Positions 20,699-32,500 of a DNA stretch of 64,000 nt are shown here, in pieces. This stretch comes from Udeniomyces pyricola (lineage: Eukaryota; Basidiomycota; Tremellomycetes; Cystofilobasidiales; Mrakiaceae). Position 1 is the first letter of the stretch; each line of letters starts with the position of its first letter. The DNA lies in contig BCIK01000001.1 of assembly GCA_039545295.1 (NCBI GenBank), positions 1 through 64,000 of the forward strand. The letters run 5' to 3'. The translations under genes and the position numbers were made by a program. The notes under the pieces were generated by a model. The model had not been told where the DNA came from, made no database searches, and saw only the letters and a program-made list of their open reading frames with translations.

Positions 20699-23600
20699 TC
20701 AACCTTCGAGTTCACCGCTTTTGAGCGCCTTCATATCCACGGCCTCATCTTCCTCATCCGACAACACATCCATCTCCGACTTCTTCGCCAACGGGAGAGC
20801 AGAAGAAGAAGCGTCGGCGGCCTCGAGCGAAGGGGGAACTTGGTGTTTCCATTGACCTTGACCCTTGACCTTGATAGCTGAAGGAGGGATGATGCCTTGC
20901 GGGCTGTTGGCGATAGATCCCAACAGCGCAACGAGAAGGAAGAAGGCAAGGGGCCGATTAAGAGGTGGGGGGTGAGGGAAGGGGTCAATATCAAGTAGAC
21001 ACCGAAGGGGAACAAACGAAATGATGGGTTCCAAAAAAAAAAAAACCAAAGCGAAGTGGTCGAAACATGGGTTCGATTTTGTGTGTATCTTCTATTCAGT
21101 TATTTTGGGAAACGAGAACACGTACTTGAGGTAATCAAAGTCCGTCGTCTGAGTGTTATCGACGGCCGAAAGCCACCGCGAGAATCTAATCACGAGTGGA
21201 CAACGGGAAGAGAGAAAAAAAAGGGAGGAATCCCAAGCCCGAGGGAAGTCAAGAACGAAATGTTGTGAACATGCGATGGAGAAAGGAAGCCCAGCGGGGG
21301 GTTGAAGGTTATTTAGGTCAGCATGCGTTAACCAAATAATCCAATGACCACTCTTGTCTCTTCAACAACCTCCCCCNCCCCCCCCCCCCCCCACACCTCT
21401 CGTCACACTCGACTTTTATCTGATCGACCCAAACCAACGCTAGAATGCACAAACTCACGTGTCCGTACTCTCTTCCTCCTCCCTCAACCGCTCATAAATC
21501 TCCCTCAACTTGAACGCGTCCATCTCCTCGCGGTACTGTTCGAAATCGATGAGCTCCTGCGCGGCCGTGAACGATCCCTTAGCGACGTTCGCGTTGTAAG
21601 AGTGGAAGAGAGGTTGTTCGAGTAAGAGACCGAGAGGAGGAGCTTTGGGGATGTGAATCCGGTTGGCGTTGAAGGCGTGCGGGATGAGGCTCGCCGGGGT
21701 CGAAGTTCGAACAGTGAGGATCGCCAGTGAAATCATCTTTCGAATCTACAAACAGAAAAGGAGAAAGAAAAATGGAGGGAGGGAGGGGGGAGGGGGGGAA
21801 TAGATAGAGAGCGAGTGTGTCCCCCATCAGAGCGGTAAGTCAATATCAGAAGTGAGATGGATTGATCCGTATGGAACAAAGACATCCCATGTCCGTCTGT
21901 TCCCAACAGTTACACCTGAATGCAGGCCCAAAAGATCGCTCAAACTCACCTGATGCAGCATGAAGGACTGTCCGTGGAAACGGAACGAGATCCACTCGGT
22001 TCCATTGAACACGACCGGTTCGCGAACATCCATCTTGAGCATGTACCTCTGAGCAGCCTTGTCGTTGAACGACCGTTCCACGGTAAAGTTGTGGAAGTTG
22101 CTGTAGGAACCAAATCAATCATCAAACGCTCGATGTCAGTCGTCAGGCCAGGAGGATGACTTCTCAACTCTTGTATCTAGATTGAATTTTGGACATAAGA
22201 CGGACATAGACCAAAGGGTCGAACGTACTGAGTGCCTTCGTACATGGCCATAGCCGCCCGAGCCCTCTCCATCGTTCCCTGGTCGACCCTCCACTCCTTA
22301 CGCTTCTTGGAGATTTCCTGCGGGTCCATCTCCTGCGATATACTCGCCCAGAATGGATGGGGCTCAATCTCGAACGAAGTGGTGGAGGATCCATCCGTGG
22401 TAGCGGTGTCGTCGACTGAGGAAGAAGCAGCTGTCGAGGCGGCGACACGACCGAGTGTTTTGAAGAGTTCGGATCCAGGTTGAGGAGGGAGAAGGATGTG
22501 GGACGGCAAGAGGTACTCGTATACTCGGGAATCACATGCACTGCATATGGAACCAAGAGAGCGATCGAATCAGTCCATACTCCGATAACCCGAGCCTGAG
22601 CTGAAAAGAGAGACAGGGACCCAAACAGAGTCTGGAGGGTAAGGAAGAGGCACAGCGGATGAGTGGGTGTGCGATGCGATACTGACGTTCGAGCGTTGAA
22701 TGAGTTTTGGACTCGGACGAATCCCCACATCCTGATCTGGGGCGGGAGGAACGAGTTGATAAGTTGGGTGATGTTTTCGACTCCCGGGATAGCCGAGATC
22801 ATTTTGAGGGAAACGACATTTCCAGCCGCACTGTAAGAAGCACCCGTGTGAATCGAGATGAGTGGCTTGATACGTATAAGACAGAAACGGTATCTCAGCC
22901 GTTCTCTGAGCGTTCCGAAATGGTGAGCATTAGTCAACAACGTACTGGACGCCAGCGTCGGTCCTCGCCGCTCGAGCGAGGCCGACCTTGTTGGGATCGT
23001 CCGAGTTATCCTTCGAAATAGCTCCTGCCTTGACGAACGCTTCAAAGAGAAGGCCTTCGATGGTTTTGATGCTTGGGTCCTTCTGGCTGCGTACACAAAG
23101 GCGAGAGGGGGGAGGGCATACAAGTACTCAGCGGCGGATTTCAGATTGGGAGACCCAAATCCTCCACGGTAGGTAGGACACCAGGAAGTTGTACGAACAT
23201 CTGCATCCCTTTGCAACCGGTACCCGAGAAACCGAGAAGGACAGCTGTTCGCTTCTTGGGAAGCCGGGCCTCTTTGGGCTAAAGAACAACAACGTAAAGC
23301 AAACGGTCAAGCATGCTCGTATCAGCCAAGATCCTCCTCCCAACGAGATTCCCTTTCAGAACGATCAGTCATACACACCTTGTCATCCTGAGCAACTTCC
23401 CCTTCCGTTTCTCCTCTAGCAGATGCCTCATCCGCCCTCTCCTTGTCCTGAGCATATCGATCTTTGCCCTTGTACGTAGATTCCTTCTTCTTAGCGTTTC
23501 GCCCCCCTTTAGCGTACTTCTCCCGCTTCTTCTCGCGATTCGATAGCTCCCTCGGAGCCTCACCTGCAGCGGCTAGCTCCTCTGCAGTCATCTCGGGGAC

Positions 23601-23867
23601 CGTCATAGACGTAGAAGATTCCGAGACAACGGTAGAAGGAGTGTTGGTGTTGGGAGTGTTGGTGTTGGAAGCAATGATAGGGATGGGATCGGATGACGAC
23701 GACGACGACAAGCTCAAGTCATCGGTCATGGTCCTCGCCTTTTTGGAATCAGACGGGTTCAGGTCGACGTCCATGGGCGCACTCTCGTCAGTGCAGGTAG
23801 AAGGGATAGTGGAAGGTTCGGGGGAAGCCTCTCGGGGTCGTTTAGTATCGTCAATCGAGGTGGACAT
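20699..23867 (-). CDS. PUS1: PUS1-type tRNA pseudouridine synthase
   Basis: TruA-family enzyme that isomerises uridine to pseudouridine in tRNAs, and in U2 snRNA and mRNAs in yeast. Eight exons, as complement: 23379-23867, 23199-23278, 22946-23086, 22687-22830, 22229-22540, 21950-22100, 21459-21745, 20699-20903; 602 aa, all phase-consistent. The N-terminus is a disordered Ser/Thr and Lys-rich region with [16 protein letters not shown], a probable nuclear localisation signal. The core shows [14 protein letters not shown], the catalytic-aspartate box [15 protein letters not shown] (built across a split His codon), [17 protein letters not shown], the HNFTVE block (THNFHNFTV) and [15 protein letters not shown]. 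The C-terminus [17 protein letters not shown] is followed by an acidic tail. One donor is GTTCGT. Confidence 0.95.
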
Positions 23868-24645
23868 GCTGAAGCGTCGAATCAAGGGGAAATGCGGATG
23901 ACGTGAGGAGTGATCTGGAGACGGATGGGACGACTGATCGGGAGGTTAGGATCAGGAAGCTTCTTTGTGTGTAGGCGATGTGGGAAAGGTTGAATGTGGT
24001 TGATGGAGCGAGGTAGAGCTGAGAGCGAAGGTCAAGGAAGTCGGAGGTCGCCTGGAATGATGATGGGCACTGTGGATCGAAACGGACGAATGATCATGAG
24101 TTGGAATGATCCAAAATAATCAGTCTGAAATCCGCACTCACCGATCACCCAAACTCACCTTACCTGACTGAAGGGGGTTATGTAACTGACTACCTTCAGC
24201 AATTGAACACAATCGGACGACACAAAACAAGAAGCCAACTTTTTGAAACACCTTTGCCTGTCTGGATCTCGATTTATAAATAACGCATCTAGCTGAGCCT
24301 GCAAGTTGTCCCAGGTTGTTTGACAACGTGATATCGAAGAACGGTAACTGTAACAATTAAAAGAGCCACATAAGACGAAGCTGCAACAGGCCGGCCGGCA
24401 GGCACGTGATTCAGGCGACCAAAGAATGCACTCTTCTCAATCAACCATGTGGAGTCGAAGCCCATCTATCAATGATCATTATGCTACAGTAATCACACCT
24501 CGTTGGGGACCCATATCTCCAAGCTCTCTCAAAGAGCAGCCCCCCCTCTCCAACTTTGCACTCGTATTAGTTATGCCTCAAGCTATGTAAATGAAAAAAA
24601 AAAAAGACAACAGCCCAATCACCCCTTCCTCTCAGCGCAACCTCA
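23868..24645. other. Spacer between bZIP gene 3' end and PUS1 5' end
   Basis: It must hold the PUS1 promoter and the bZIP 3' UTR. It contains the GGCCGGCCGG-like element with an adjacent CACGTGA (E-box core) near 24391-24409. I see no coding region. Confidence 0.5.
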
Positions 24646-26298
24646 TCAACTTCCATCCCCTCCGCCTTTGGACTTCACGCGCATCATGACGATGCCCTTG
24701 AGCCAGCCGTTCTCTTTCTTGAGCTCCTCCCGTTCGACCTCGAGGTCGCCAATACGCCCTTGGAGGTCGGCGACGGACCGCTCCAGATTGACGGACTTTG
24801 CTTTCTTTTTGGCTCGGAAACGGGCGGCTATACGGAGATTCAGGAAGAGGGGGGGAGGGGGTTACATCGAAGAGAGGATGATGGCAGACAAAAGCGCAAT
24901 CAGCGTTTGAGGGGAAAAGGGCGGTAGTCGTATGACAGGAGTCAGTTGGAACAAAGGCGACAGGGGCAACGCCAACGACACAGCGACTGCAACTGCTTCC
25001 GTGTTCTGTTGTGCAATGGAGAGAAATGAACACGGCCGGAGTAACTCACAGGCTTCAGTGTTCCTCCTGCGCTTGTCTTCTTCATCATCGATTGCTGATC
25101 CAGCCACACTTGCCGAGGGTGAACTCGCCCCTGAGCCAACGGTAGCGCCGGCGGACGTAGTGCTGGTGCTCGTCGCAGCTGTTCCTGAACTTGGGCGCGA
25201 TGCCGATCCGGGAGCGACCGAAGGGTTCCTTCGTCTCGAGGAAGAGGCTCGGGCAGAGACTGAACGGGAAGAGATAGCCGAAGCAGAGGGTGGCGATGCT
25301 GGGGCGTTGGAAGTGCTGGCTGAACTTGAAGACGGACGAGTTGAGGAGGCAGGTGCTTTGTGAACGAGGGAGGAGGAATTATTTCGAGAGTGATTGGGAC
25401 GCGAAGCAGGAAGGGAAGCAGCGACGACAGTAGCAGTAGAGACAGGAGTAGGAAGCAGACTGGAAGAATAACGACCACCGAATGAATCAGGATCATTCGA
25501 CGCTGAAGGCATGCTCAAGCTAGGAGAGGTAAGAGGTGGAGAGAGAGCTGATGGATTTGGACTCGTCCCGGCCGAGGGAAAAGTGAAGTCAAAGGATGCG
25601 TTGGTGATGCGTTGAAGATGTGCCGGAGGGGAAAAGTGACCAGAACTCGAACCGAGGGAACGCAATGCAGAGAGCGGATGAGGCCTCGACCCGAGATCCA
25701 TGGGGGCTGAATGGGGTAGGGGCAATGGATCGTTGTAGGAAGGTAGTATAGGATACTGCTCTTGGATAGGGATAGCCAACGCTGACGGTGGTGGAGCTGG
25801 TGGTGCTGCCTGAGCTGGGTGCGGACCGTACGGATGGCGAGTTGCCCGAGGGTCAAGGTCCGGAGCCGGGAAGTACGCATCAAAGTCGAATCCGCTGGAA
25901 GACTGCCGGGGCCGAGACGCTAGGGTAGAGGGGGCGGTCGACGACGGTCCTGATCCACTCTGGGGCTGGCTATGTACGGTCGAGACTGGCGGAACTGAAG
26001 AGGGGGGCGCTGAGGATGAATGGGGAATGTGGATGGTGTCAAGAAATGACCAATCGATGAGCTGTTGTGAAGGAGGTGCTGAGGAAGACGAGGTCATGGC
26101 TTGGGATGTTGCCGTTGTGGGGTGTGCTGTTGAGTCTGGGCGGAACGATGCTTCGGGGCGAGCAGCATGCTGGGGTCCCACCACGCCGTTGGGCGGTGAG
26201 GTTCCTGATGCAGGAAAGGAGGTCAGCCATGAGAGCCAAGCCGCTGCTTCTTCACTGGACTCGTGAGCTATATGCGCGTAATGGGATTGGACAGCCAT
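24646..26298 (-). CDS. Cys3/MetR/Zip1-type bZIP transcription factor
   Basis: Two exons (complement 25050-26298 and 24646-24827) give about 476 aa. The basic region spans the splice junction: EEDKRRRNTEA continues into SARFRAKKKAK, the N-x(2)-A-S-A-R-F-R-x-K-K-K pattern typical of fungal Cys3/MetR/Zip1 (sulfur or cadmium response) factors rather than Gcn4. Five leucines at seven-residue spacing follow (LERSVADLQGRIGDLEVERE and onward to NGWLKGIV). The rest is a roughly 400-residue Ser/Pro-rich region with an N-terminal acidic and hydrophobic patch (ESSEEAAAWLSWL) that could be activating or bind a ubiquitin ligase. Start at 26298 was chosen because it is the first ATG in frame after a stop. 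An upstream ORF lies in the leader. The assignment to sulfur control is by motif only. Confidence 0.85.
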
Positions 26299-27272
26299 AT
26301 CCGGTTTGGTGAGATGAAGTATAAAAAGAAACACGTTGGGTCAATATGGATCGAACGGCGCACGAATATGCCCAAGAGATTGAGCCCTAGGCCAACAAAG
26401 TCGATTGGCAGCGAGCATTGACGCTGTATGCACGTTTAGCGAACGAGAACAGACCTTTGTTGGTGAGGGAGGCTGACTGAGGCGGACCCGTTGGAGGCGA
26501 GAGCCGCTGATGAGATTGCTCTGTGACCATCTCTAGATCTACTCTTTTTCTTCTTTCTTCCTTCTACTCTTAATGGGCACGTCTGGAGGGTAGTGGTCGA
26601 TGATGGGGATAGTGAGTGTGCACGATTTGCGTGAAGGCGTGCGTGAGTTTGCGTTCGTTTGAAAGAGTGTGAATGAGGAAGGGGCGAATGTAAACCCGAT
26701 GGCGAAAAGGCCGTTTAGCGTTGGCAAGAGGAATTGCGCCCCCCAGGGCGAGGTGACGCCATATCACGTTTCCGCTTTGAAAGACCGACGAGCAGCTACG
26801 CATTGGTCTGGAGGAGCCAGGTAAGCCATCAGGAGCATCGTCAAAGGATGCGGTGGTTAGGCGGAGTTCAGCGGTCGTTTTCCGGTAGATCGCTGGAGCG
26901 TCGGCTGACGGTGTTGGGCATACCGGAGGGAGGGGGGAAGGGAATTCGGAGTAGCGAAGGATATCGGAATGATTGATGGCTGGCGGCGCTTTACTGCGCG
27001 CGGCAAGACGCCTGGAGGAGCGGCGGCACTGGCCGAGCGATGGACGGTGGTGCACTTCACCGGCTGGGCGCGTCCGATCATGCAATCATCAAGATCGAGC
27101 CTGGCTGGGTCTGCATTTCAACCAGGCTGTGTAATGAGGACACGCGTGGGAATCTTTGGCTTGGCTACTTCTCGCTGCTTCTCGCCCGCTGAGCTCGTCT
27201 CCACCCCAGCCAGCTACCAACCGATCGCATCGTATCGTCTCTTCCCCTCTTGCAGCTGACCGACCACGCACC
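26299..27272. promoter_or_regulatory. Divergent region between bZIP gene and LIN1
   Basis: About 970 bp hold both promoters. On the bZIP side there are several upstream ATGs, including a 47-codon ORF at 26387-26530. A weak possible exon (reading MVTEQSHQ, donor GTCTGT) was considered, but no in-frame acceptor joins it to the bZIP start. Confidence 0.5.
26387..26530 (-). CDS. Upstream ORF in the bZIP leader
   Basis: ATG at 26528-26530 opens 47 codons (MVTEQSHQRLSPPTGPPQ...) and ends TAG, 88 nt before the bZIP ATG. It would only matter if transcription starts upstream of it, which cannot be seen. The peptide has no recognised similarity. Its use as a translation-control uORF is inference from the class of gene. 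Confidence 0.35.
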   Translation of the reverse strand: MVTEQSHQRLSPPTGPPQSASLTNKGLFSFAKRAYSVNARCQSTLLA

Positions 27273-29163
27273 ATGTCCTCCCGCAAGAACGCTGCATCCT
27301 CCTCATTTGCCTCCTCATCCAAAGCGCCCAAGCGAGGTAAATTTGACGGCCAAGACGACGGCCGAGTCGATGACGGTGCTCTAGGCGACGACGACGATCT
27401 CGAGGAAGCCAAGGTACGCGACGCGTCTCGTCTTTCCGTCTCCCTCTCTCTCCTTCTCCTCACGCGTTGTTCCACGTTCGCCCCTTGGCTCGTTGCTCGG
27501 AGATCTGCATACCATCCCATCAACAACTACAAGGATGAATAAACGATCTGTTCTACTACTGCATCCATCCTGACCCTTTGCTGTCATCTGCCTGCTTCAC
27601 CTGGAATCCGAACGTCTGTCGTCCGACCTTCCCCTTTCGATCCGACATCTTCCCATGGATTCCATACCGACTTGGTTCCTTCCATCCACATATCACACAT
27701 CACAGAGCAAAAAAGGCAAAGTCAAGGCTGAGGGCTACGACTCGGACTCTTCTGACGATGGCGAAGGCGTTGTGCTTTCGCGCAAACCCGGAGCCAAGGG
27801 ACTCGTCGGCGATGATGATTCGGACGACGACATGTTCAACAGCAAGCCTACCCCAGCCGATGCCAAGGGCAAGGGCAAATCGACATCAACCTCTGAAGGG
27901 GGAAAGAAAGGGGAAAAGTTTCTCTCGCTCGGCGAGATTGAGGGCCAAGAGTTTGGTAAAGGGGACGATGACGACGGCGATGAATCGGACGACTCCAAGG
28001 ATGGGATGGGTTATGAACTCTCGTCGTTCAACATGAAGAGCGAGCTCAAGGAGGGTGCTTTCACCGAAGAGGGCGCGTACGTTCATTCGGCCAAGGACCC
28101 GATGGAGATGCACGATCGATGGCTCGAAGGCGTCGAAGACAAGGGTGTCATGCGTCGTGCTAGGGAGGCAAAGGCGAGGAGGGATCGCGAGGAGGAGGAG
28201 AAGAAGCAACGCGAGGTGGACGATCTCAAGGAAGGGAGTGGCAAGGGAAGGGAGGAACTCGTGCGGGAGATTGTCGAGTCGCTGCTTGAAGGAGAGACTG
28301 TTCTTCAGGGGTTGCAGAGGCTTGGAGGAGATGGAGTCGACAAGGGCAAAGGCAAGGAAAAGGCTGGAGCCAAGAAACTTACCTGGGTTGAGCGTCAGAA
28401 GGAGCGTAAACGGGCTATGGCCGAAGCGGCTGCGGCTGCTACTGGTGGGATGTCGACAGGTGGAGGTGGGGAGGCAGGCCATGGGGAAGGTCAAGGTGGC
28501 ATGGACGTCGACTCGACTATGGCAGCACCCTCGACATCAGCAACGGCCGCTCCGACCCCTTTCGACCGACTCTCGACCATCACTACCGACCTCACCGCTA
28601 TGGGCCAGCTAGATCTTTACTCCATGTCCCGGGAAGCTCTTCAACGACTGCTACCACGTCCTCCTCCTCCCCAGCACTCAGCACCTCCTCCCGATGATGG
28701 AACGACCTACGAGTACCGTTACTCGATGGACTACATCCGCTCGCTGCCTGAAGGTCAACGGCCAGTCGAAAGAGAGGTCTTTGGTACGTTGTTTTTTTCT
28801 TAACTCTCCCTCTTTTTTTCTTCTTTTTCTTTCCCCTTTTGGTTTGAACTCCAACTGGGCCGGCCTGTTTTGTCGTCTTGTTTGAATTCGATGCGGATAG
28901 TCGAAGACGGCATGTCGTCTCCGGGTTCTACCTTGTCTCCATCCTTTTCCTCATGGCTGATCTTTGTCTGGTTTTTTTTTTCTTCCTTTCCCCTTTATGG
29001 CAAAACAAAATTCCCAGGCCCGTTCCCGAGACTATCGATCCTCCAATGGCGTGCCCAGGGCTTCTTTGGTGGGCTCGGAGGCGAGCCCGAGAAAGTCGAA
29101 CTGAGACAGATCGGTTCGACAACGACGACGGATTGGAAACCGTTTTGGAACCTCTTTGGCTGA
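27273..29163 (+). CDS. LIN1: LIN1/CD2BP2 (U5-52K) GYF-domain splicing factor
   Basis: U5 snRNP-associated protein (Lin1/Snu40 in yeast, CD2BP2 in animals). Exons 27273-27413, 27706-28783 and 29018-29163 give 454 aa. The Ser/Lys/Asp-rich N-terminus (SSRKNAASSSF) is followed by the family core YELSSFNMKSELKEGAFTEE, then GAYVHSAKDPMEMHDRWLEG and a long charged helix. The C-terminal GYF domain starts YEYRYSMDYIRS. The join at 28783/29018 gives VFGPFPRLSILQWRAQGFFG, matching the GPFxxxxMxxWxxxGYF pattern with FF in place of YF. Intron 1 (27414-27705) is long for this gene. Donors are GTACGC and GTACGT. Confidence 0.88.
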
Positions 29164-29541
29164 ATGCCTCTCTCTCTCTAAACATAGTATCTATCTATGC
29201 AACTATTTTGCCTTGCCGAGATCTGCACAGTCCCCCCCCCCCCTCCTCCTCTTGTCCTCCCCTAAATTTGATGCCTCGAAGACGAGAAACGTACGCCTTT
29301 ACTCATATACTTTGCAACCGCATCTCGTCTACGTCCTAGTTGACAAGAAAGAAAATGAAGAAAGAAAGACCAGCTCATCTAATATGGGTTCTATCAAAGC
29401 TGCCTTGGGGAAGAAGAAGAACGAGAGAGAAGAGGAGAGAACAGTCTGACGCCTCGACATATATATAACAATCCCACTACTGCAGCTAATATGGTGGTAG
29501 TCTGAACCTCCCCTCCCCGATTAGGATGATCTATTCGTTCT
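29164..29541. other. Convergent spacer between LIN1 and GEF1
   Basis: 3' ends of both genes in 378 bp, with a C10 tract near 29232 and purine-rich sequence 29340-29440. No gene seen. Confidence 0.6.
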
Positions 29542-32500
29542 TTACCGACTTATTGACCGACCGAGGTCACCTCCCAATTCGTACTCTTCCGCTTCTCTTC
29601 TCGGCGGTGACATAGTTGAGCCCATCGCTGTTCCTCCGACACGAGGGCTCTGACTTCTCCCACCCCCTACATGACCCCCTCTTCTTAACGGTGATGCCAA
29701 TCCCGTCGTTGGGACCACCGCCGGTCTCGTTCCCATCAACCCTTGAGCCCATCCCCAAGCTTCCTCCAATACGCCTTCTAAGCCGACCCGTTCCTCCCAC
29801 CGACGTTCACTCCAAGCGGTCGGGCTCGAGGACGCCTCTTGCTCGTACTCGAGCGTAGCTTCGTGACGAAGAACGTCTTTGACCGTCACGAGCCCGACGA
29901 ATCGACCGTGTTGGGAGACGATGATGACTCGAGGACTGGAAAGGGAAAAACAAATAAATGGAGAAGACGGGAAGCAAAAAAGGGAGAAAGGATAGAAATC
30001 ATCAGAGATCGTAATGCCGTCTAAGAACAAGAAAGAAGAGTAAACCCTTTCTCTCCTCACAAGGAGGGATTTCCTGTTCTAGCTATTTGTTCTGGAAGAA
30101 AAGAGGAAGTACGACATACCCCATCCGACGGAAGAGTTGCATCACAATCTCCAATGGAAGCTTCTCAGAAACGCAGAGAGGCGTCTGGGAAGATGAGCAG
30201 CCAAGAGTTTGCAGTTGAGTTGAGTTAGTCTTATGTCTGATTTAGTTGTGTTTTTTTTTGTTCAGTGTAGAGTACAAACCGTTTGTATGAGGAAAAAAAG
30301 AGGGGGGGGGGAAGAGATATGTATATGAATGGAACAAGGCTCACCTGATCGACATACGGTCCCAGATCGATCCAATCCTCTCCACCTGCATCGCCCCTTT
30401 CCGCCAGATGCTCCCGTTCATCGTCGTGCTCATGGTGGTCCTCGAACCCCCACCCGTCCGCGGCGGCCGTCGTGGCGGTATGCGGCGCAAGGCCCGCATG
30501 GGACGTATCGATTTCGGTCATGATGAAGGAGCAGGTAGCATGCGGCGTTAGTCGCTTTTGACGACGCGCTTTATCTGCATTGTCATTGAAAAGAGGAAGA
30601 AAAAAAAACATGAAGAGGGGATGTGTAAAGTGGAGGAAGGAAGGGTAGGAATGACGTTAATAAATGGCAGATCTCAGCGATTAGGTTTAAAGCCAGACCT
30701 CTCCCTCCCCCTCTCTTTCTCTTTCTCCTTCCGACTCTTTCCAGAAAAGAAGGCACAGGCCGGGCATATTATGTTAAACCACGACTGACCGATAGCGAAC
30801 CGTAACTCGGTCCGACGAATGTACCCTAACAACGTCGTATCGCGATCCGACTTGATGACCGGGAACCCTTGCACAGTGCTCGTTTCCAAAATCTCTTCTA
30901 AAAAAAGATGCCCCCACGTAAGAGAGAGAGAGCGACCGTAAGGAACGATGATAATGACAAGATGTAGGATTTCAGAAACGAGACTCGAGGGATGAATTGG
31001 GTTATGGACGGATGGACTGACCGATGTCCGAGAGCGGCATCCCCGAGGACTTCATAGTCACGATATCCCTTTTCATGATATGCGAGACTGAGGATTGAAC
31101 AAGGAGCCAAAGTAACAGAATTTCGAAAGGGATCGCATGTCAACAAGGACCGTCAGTAACAACAAACATACAAGTCTCTAAGACGTCTTCTCAAGCGGGG
31201 AGGAAAGATAGTAGTCAAGGGAGGAAGGGACGAGAGGGGAAGAGGGGGGGGGGGGAAGAAGTGAGACTCAACTCGGTTCGATCATTGCCTCGTCGTTACC
31301 CTCCTTGTCCTCTTTTTCAAGGAACGGATACCCGTTGAATTTGATCATTTGATCGGCGATTCCACCGGCGCCAAAGGATTCTGAAACGGCTTTCGTGACG
31401 AGGACAACGATCTAAGCCGGTTGAGTGAGAGTGGGACCAAAGTGGAAAGAAGGGGTGCGAAGGAGGAAGGGAGAAGGAGATCGGGCCGAGAGTTATATGA
31501 GCTTTGGTTCGAGACAAGAGGGACGAAAATTAGAATAGGGTAGAGAAAAAGGAAATCACCATGGTTGGAAGGATGTATGTCAACGCCCCCGTGAGCTCAA
31601 ACATGATGACGACGACAGTCACCGTCATGCGCGTGACTCCACTGGAACATGGAAAAAGCCCGATGCAGAGTAATCGCACGAGTCAGGATACTTGGCCACC
31701 ATCCAGAGTTGAGGAGACAAGGCGAGACGAGATGATGGACAAACCAGAGAGCAGCGGCAGCACCGAGGAAAGCGTACGTTCCGGGTGTAATGCAAGGAAG
31801 ATCAGGCTGACAAGCTCCGGCAAAGTATGACGATTCCGGGTTGGCACTGGTCAGGGAAACGGCGAGATGGATGAGTCATTGTCATGACATGTTTGTCAGT
31901 TGGTCCACATACGTAAAAAAAGGAATGAAAGAGGGGTTCATGAGGAGGAAGGGGGGGGGGGGCTTACGCGTGAATGGCTTTAGATATGATACCAACCATC
32001 CGACCAAACGTCGCTCCAATCGCCATGGAAGGCACAAAGATCCCCGCAGGTACCTTGCATCCATACGAGATGATGACGAGCCCGATTCGAACGACAGTCG
32101 CCAGGAGAAGCGTGTTGACGTTCCGCCATTGAGCCCAAGTCCTACAAGAATGAGCCGAGAGGAGATCAGTATCCATTGAACTGATCGATCATGGACAGAA
32201 ATCAGGCCTCATGGGGTTGAAAAGAAACGCACTGGCAAAGATTATCGTAATCGCCTCCGCCTTCGCATTCCTTGAAGAGGATTTCGAGCGATTCAGTCAT
32301 GTCGATGCGAAGAAATTTGTTGAGGTAGCCGACGACGGCCGTGATGGCGGCCAGGGTAACAGCTTCCGAGATACCATGCGAGGCGAGATGCTTGCGTCGG
32401 AAGGAGGCCACTTGGAGGTTGTACTTGACGACAAATGCACCGTAGAGACCCTGAGATTGATGGAAGTCAGGACCAAACGTGTCAGAACCAAGGTCGCTGC

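Noticed and set aside
26000..26298. GCN4 orthologue identity for the bZIP gene
   Set aside because: The basic region has N-x2-A-S-A-R-F-R-x-K-K-K rather than the Gcn4 form N-T-x-A-A-R-x-S-R. The Cys3/MetR/Zip1 type fits better.
26440..26530. First coding exon of the bZIP gene (MVTEQSHQ, donor GTCTGT)
   Set aside because: No acceptor between it and 26298 gives an open frame into the bZIP start, because an in-frame stop intervenes. Reported instead as an upstream ORF.
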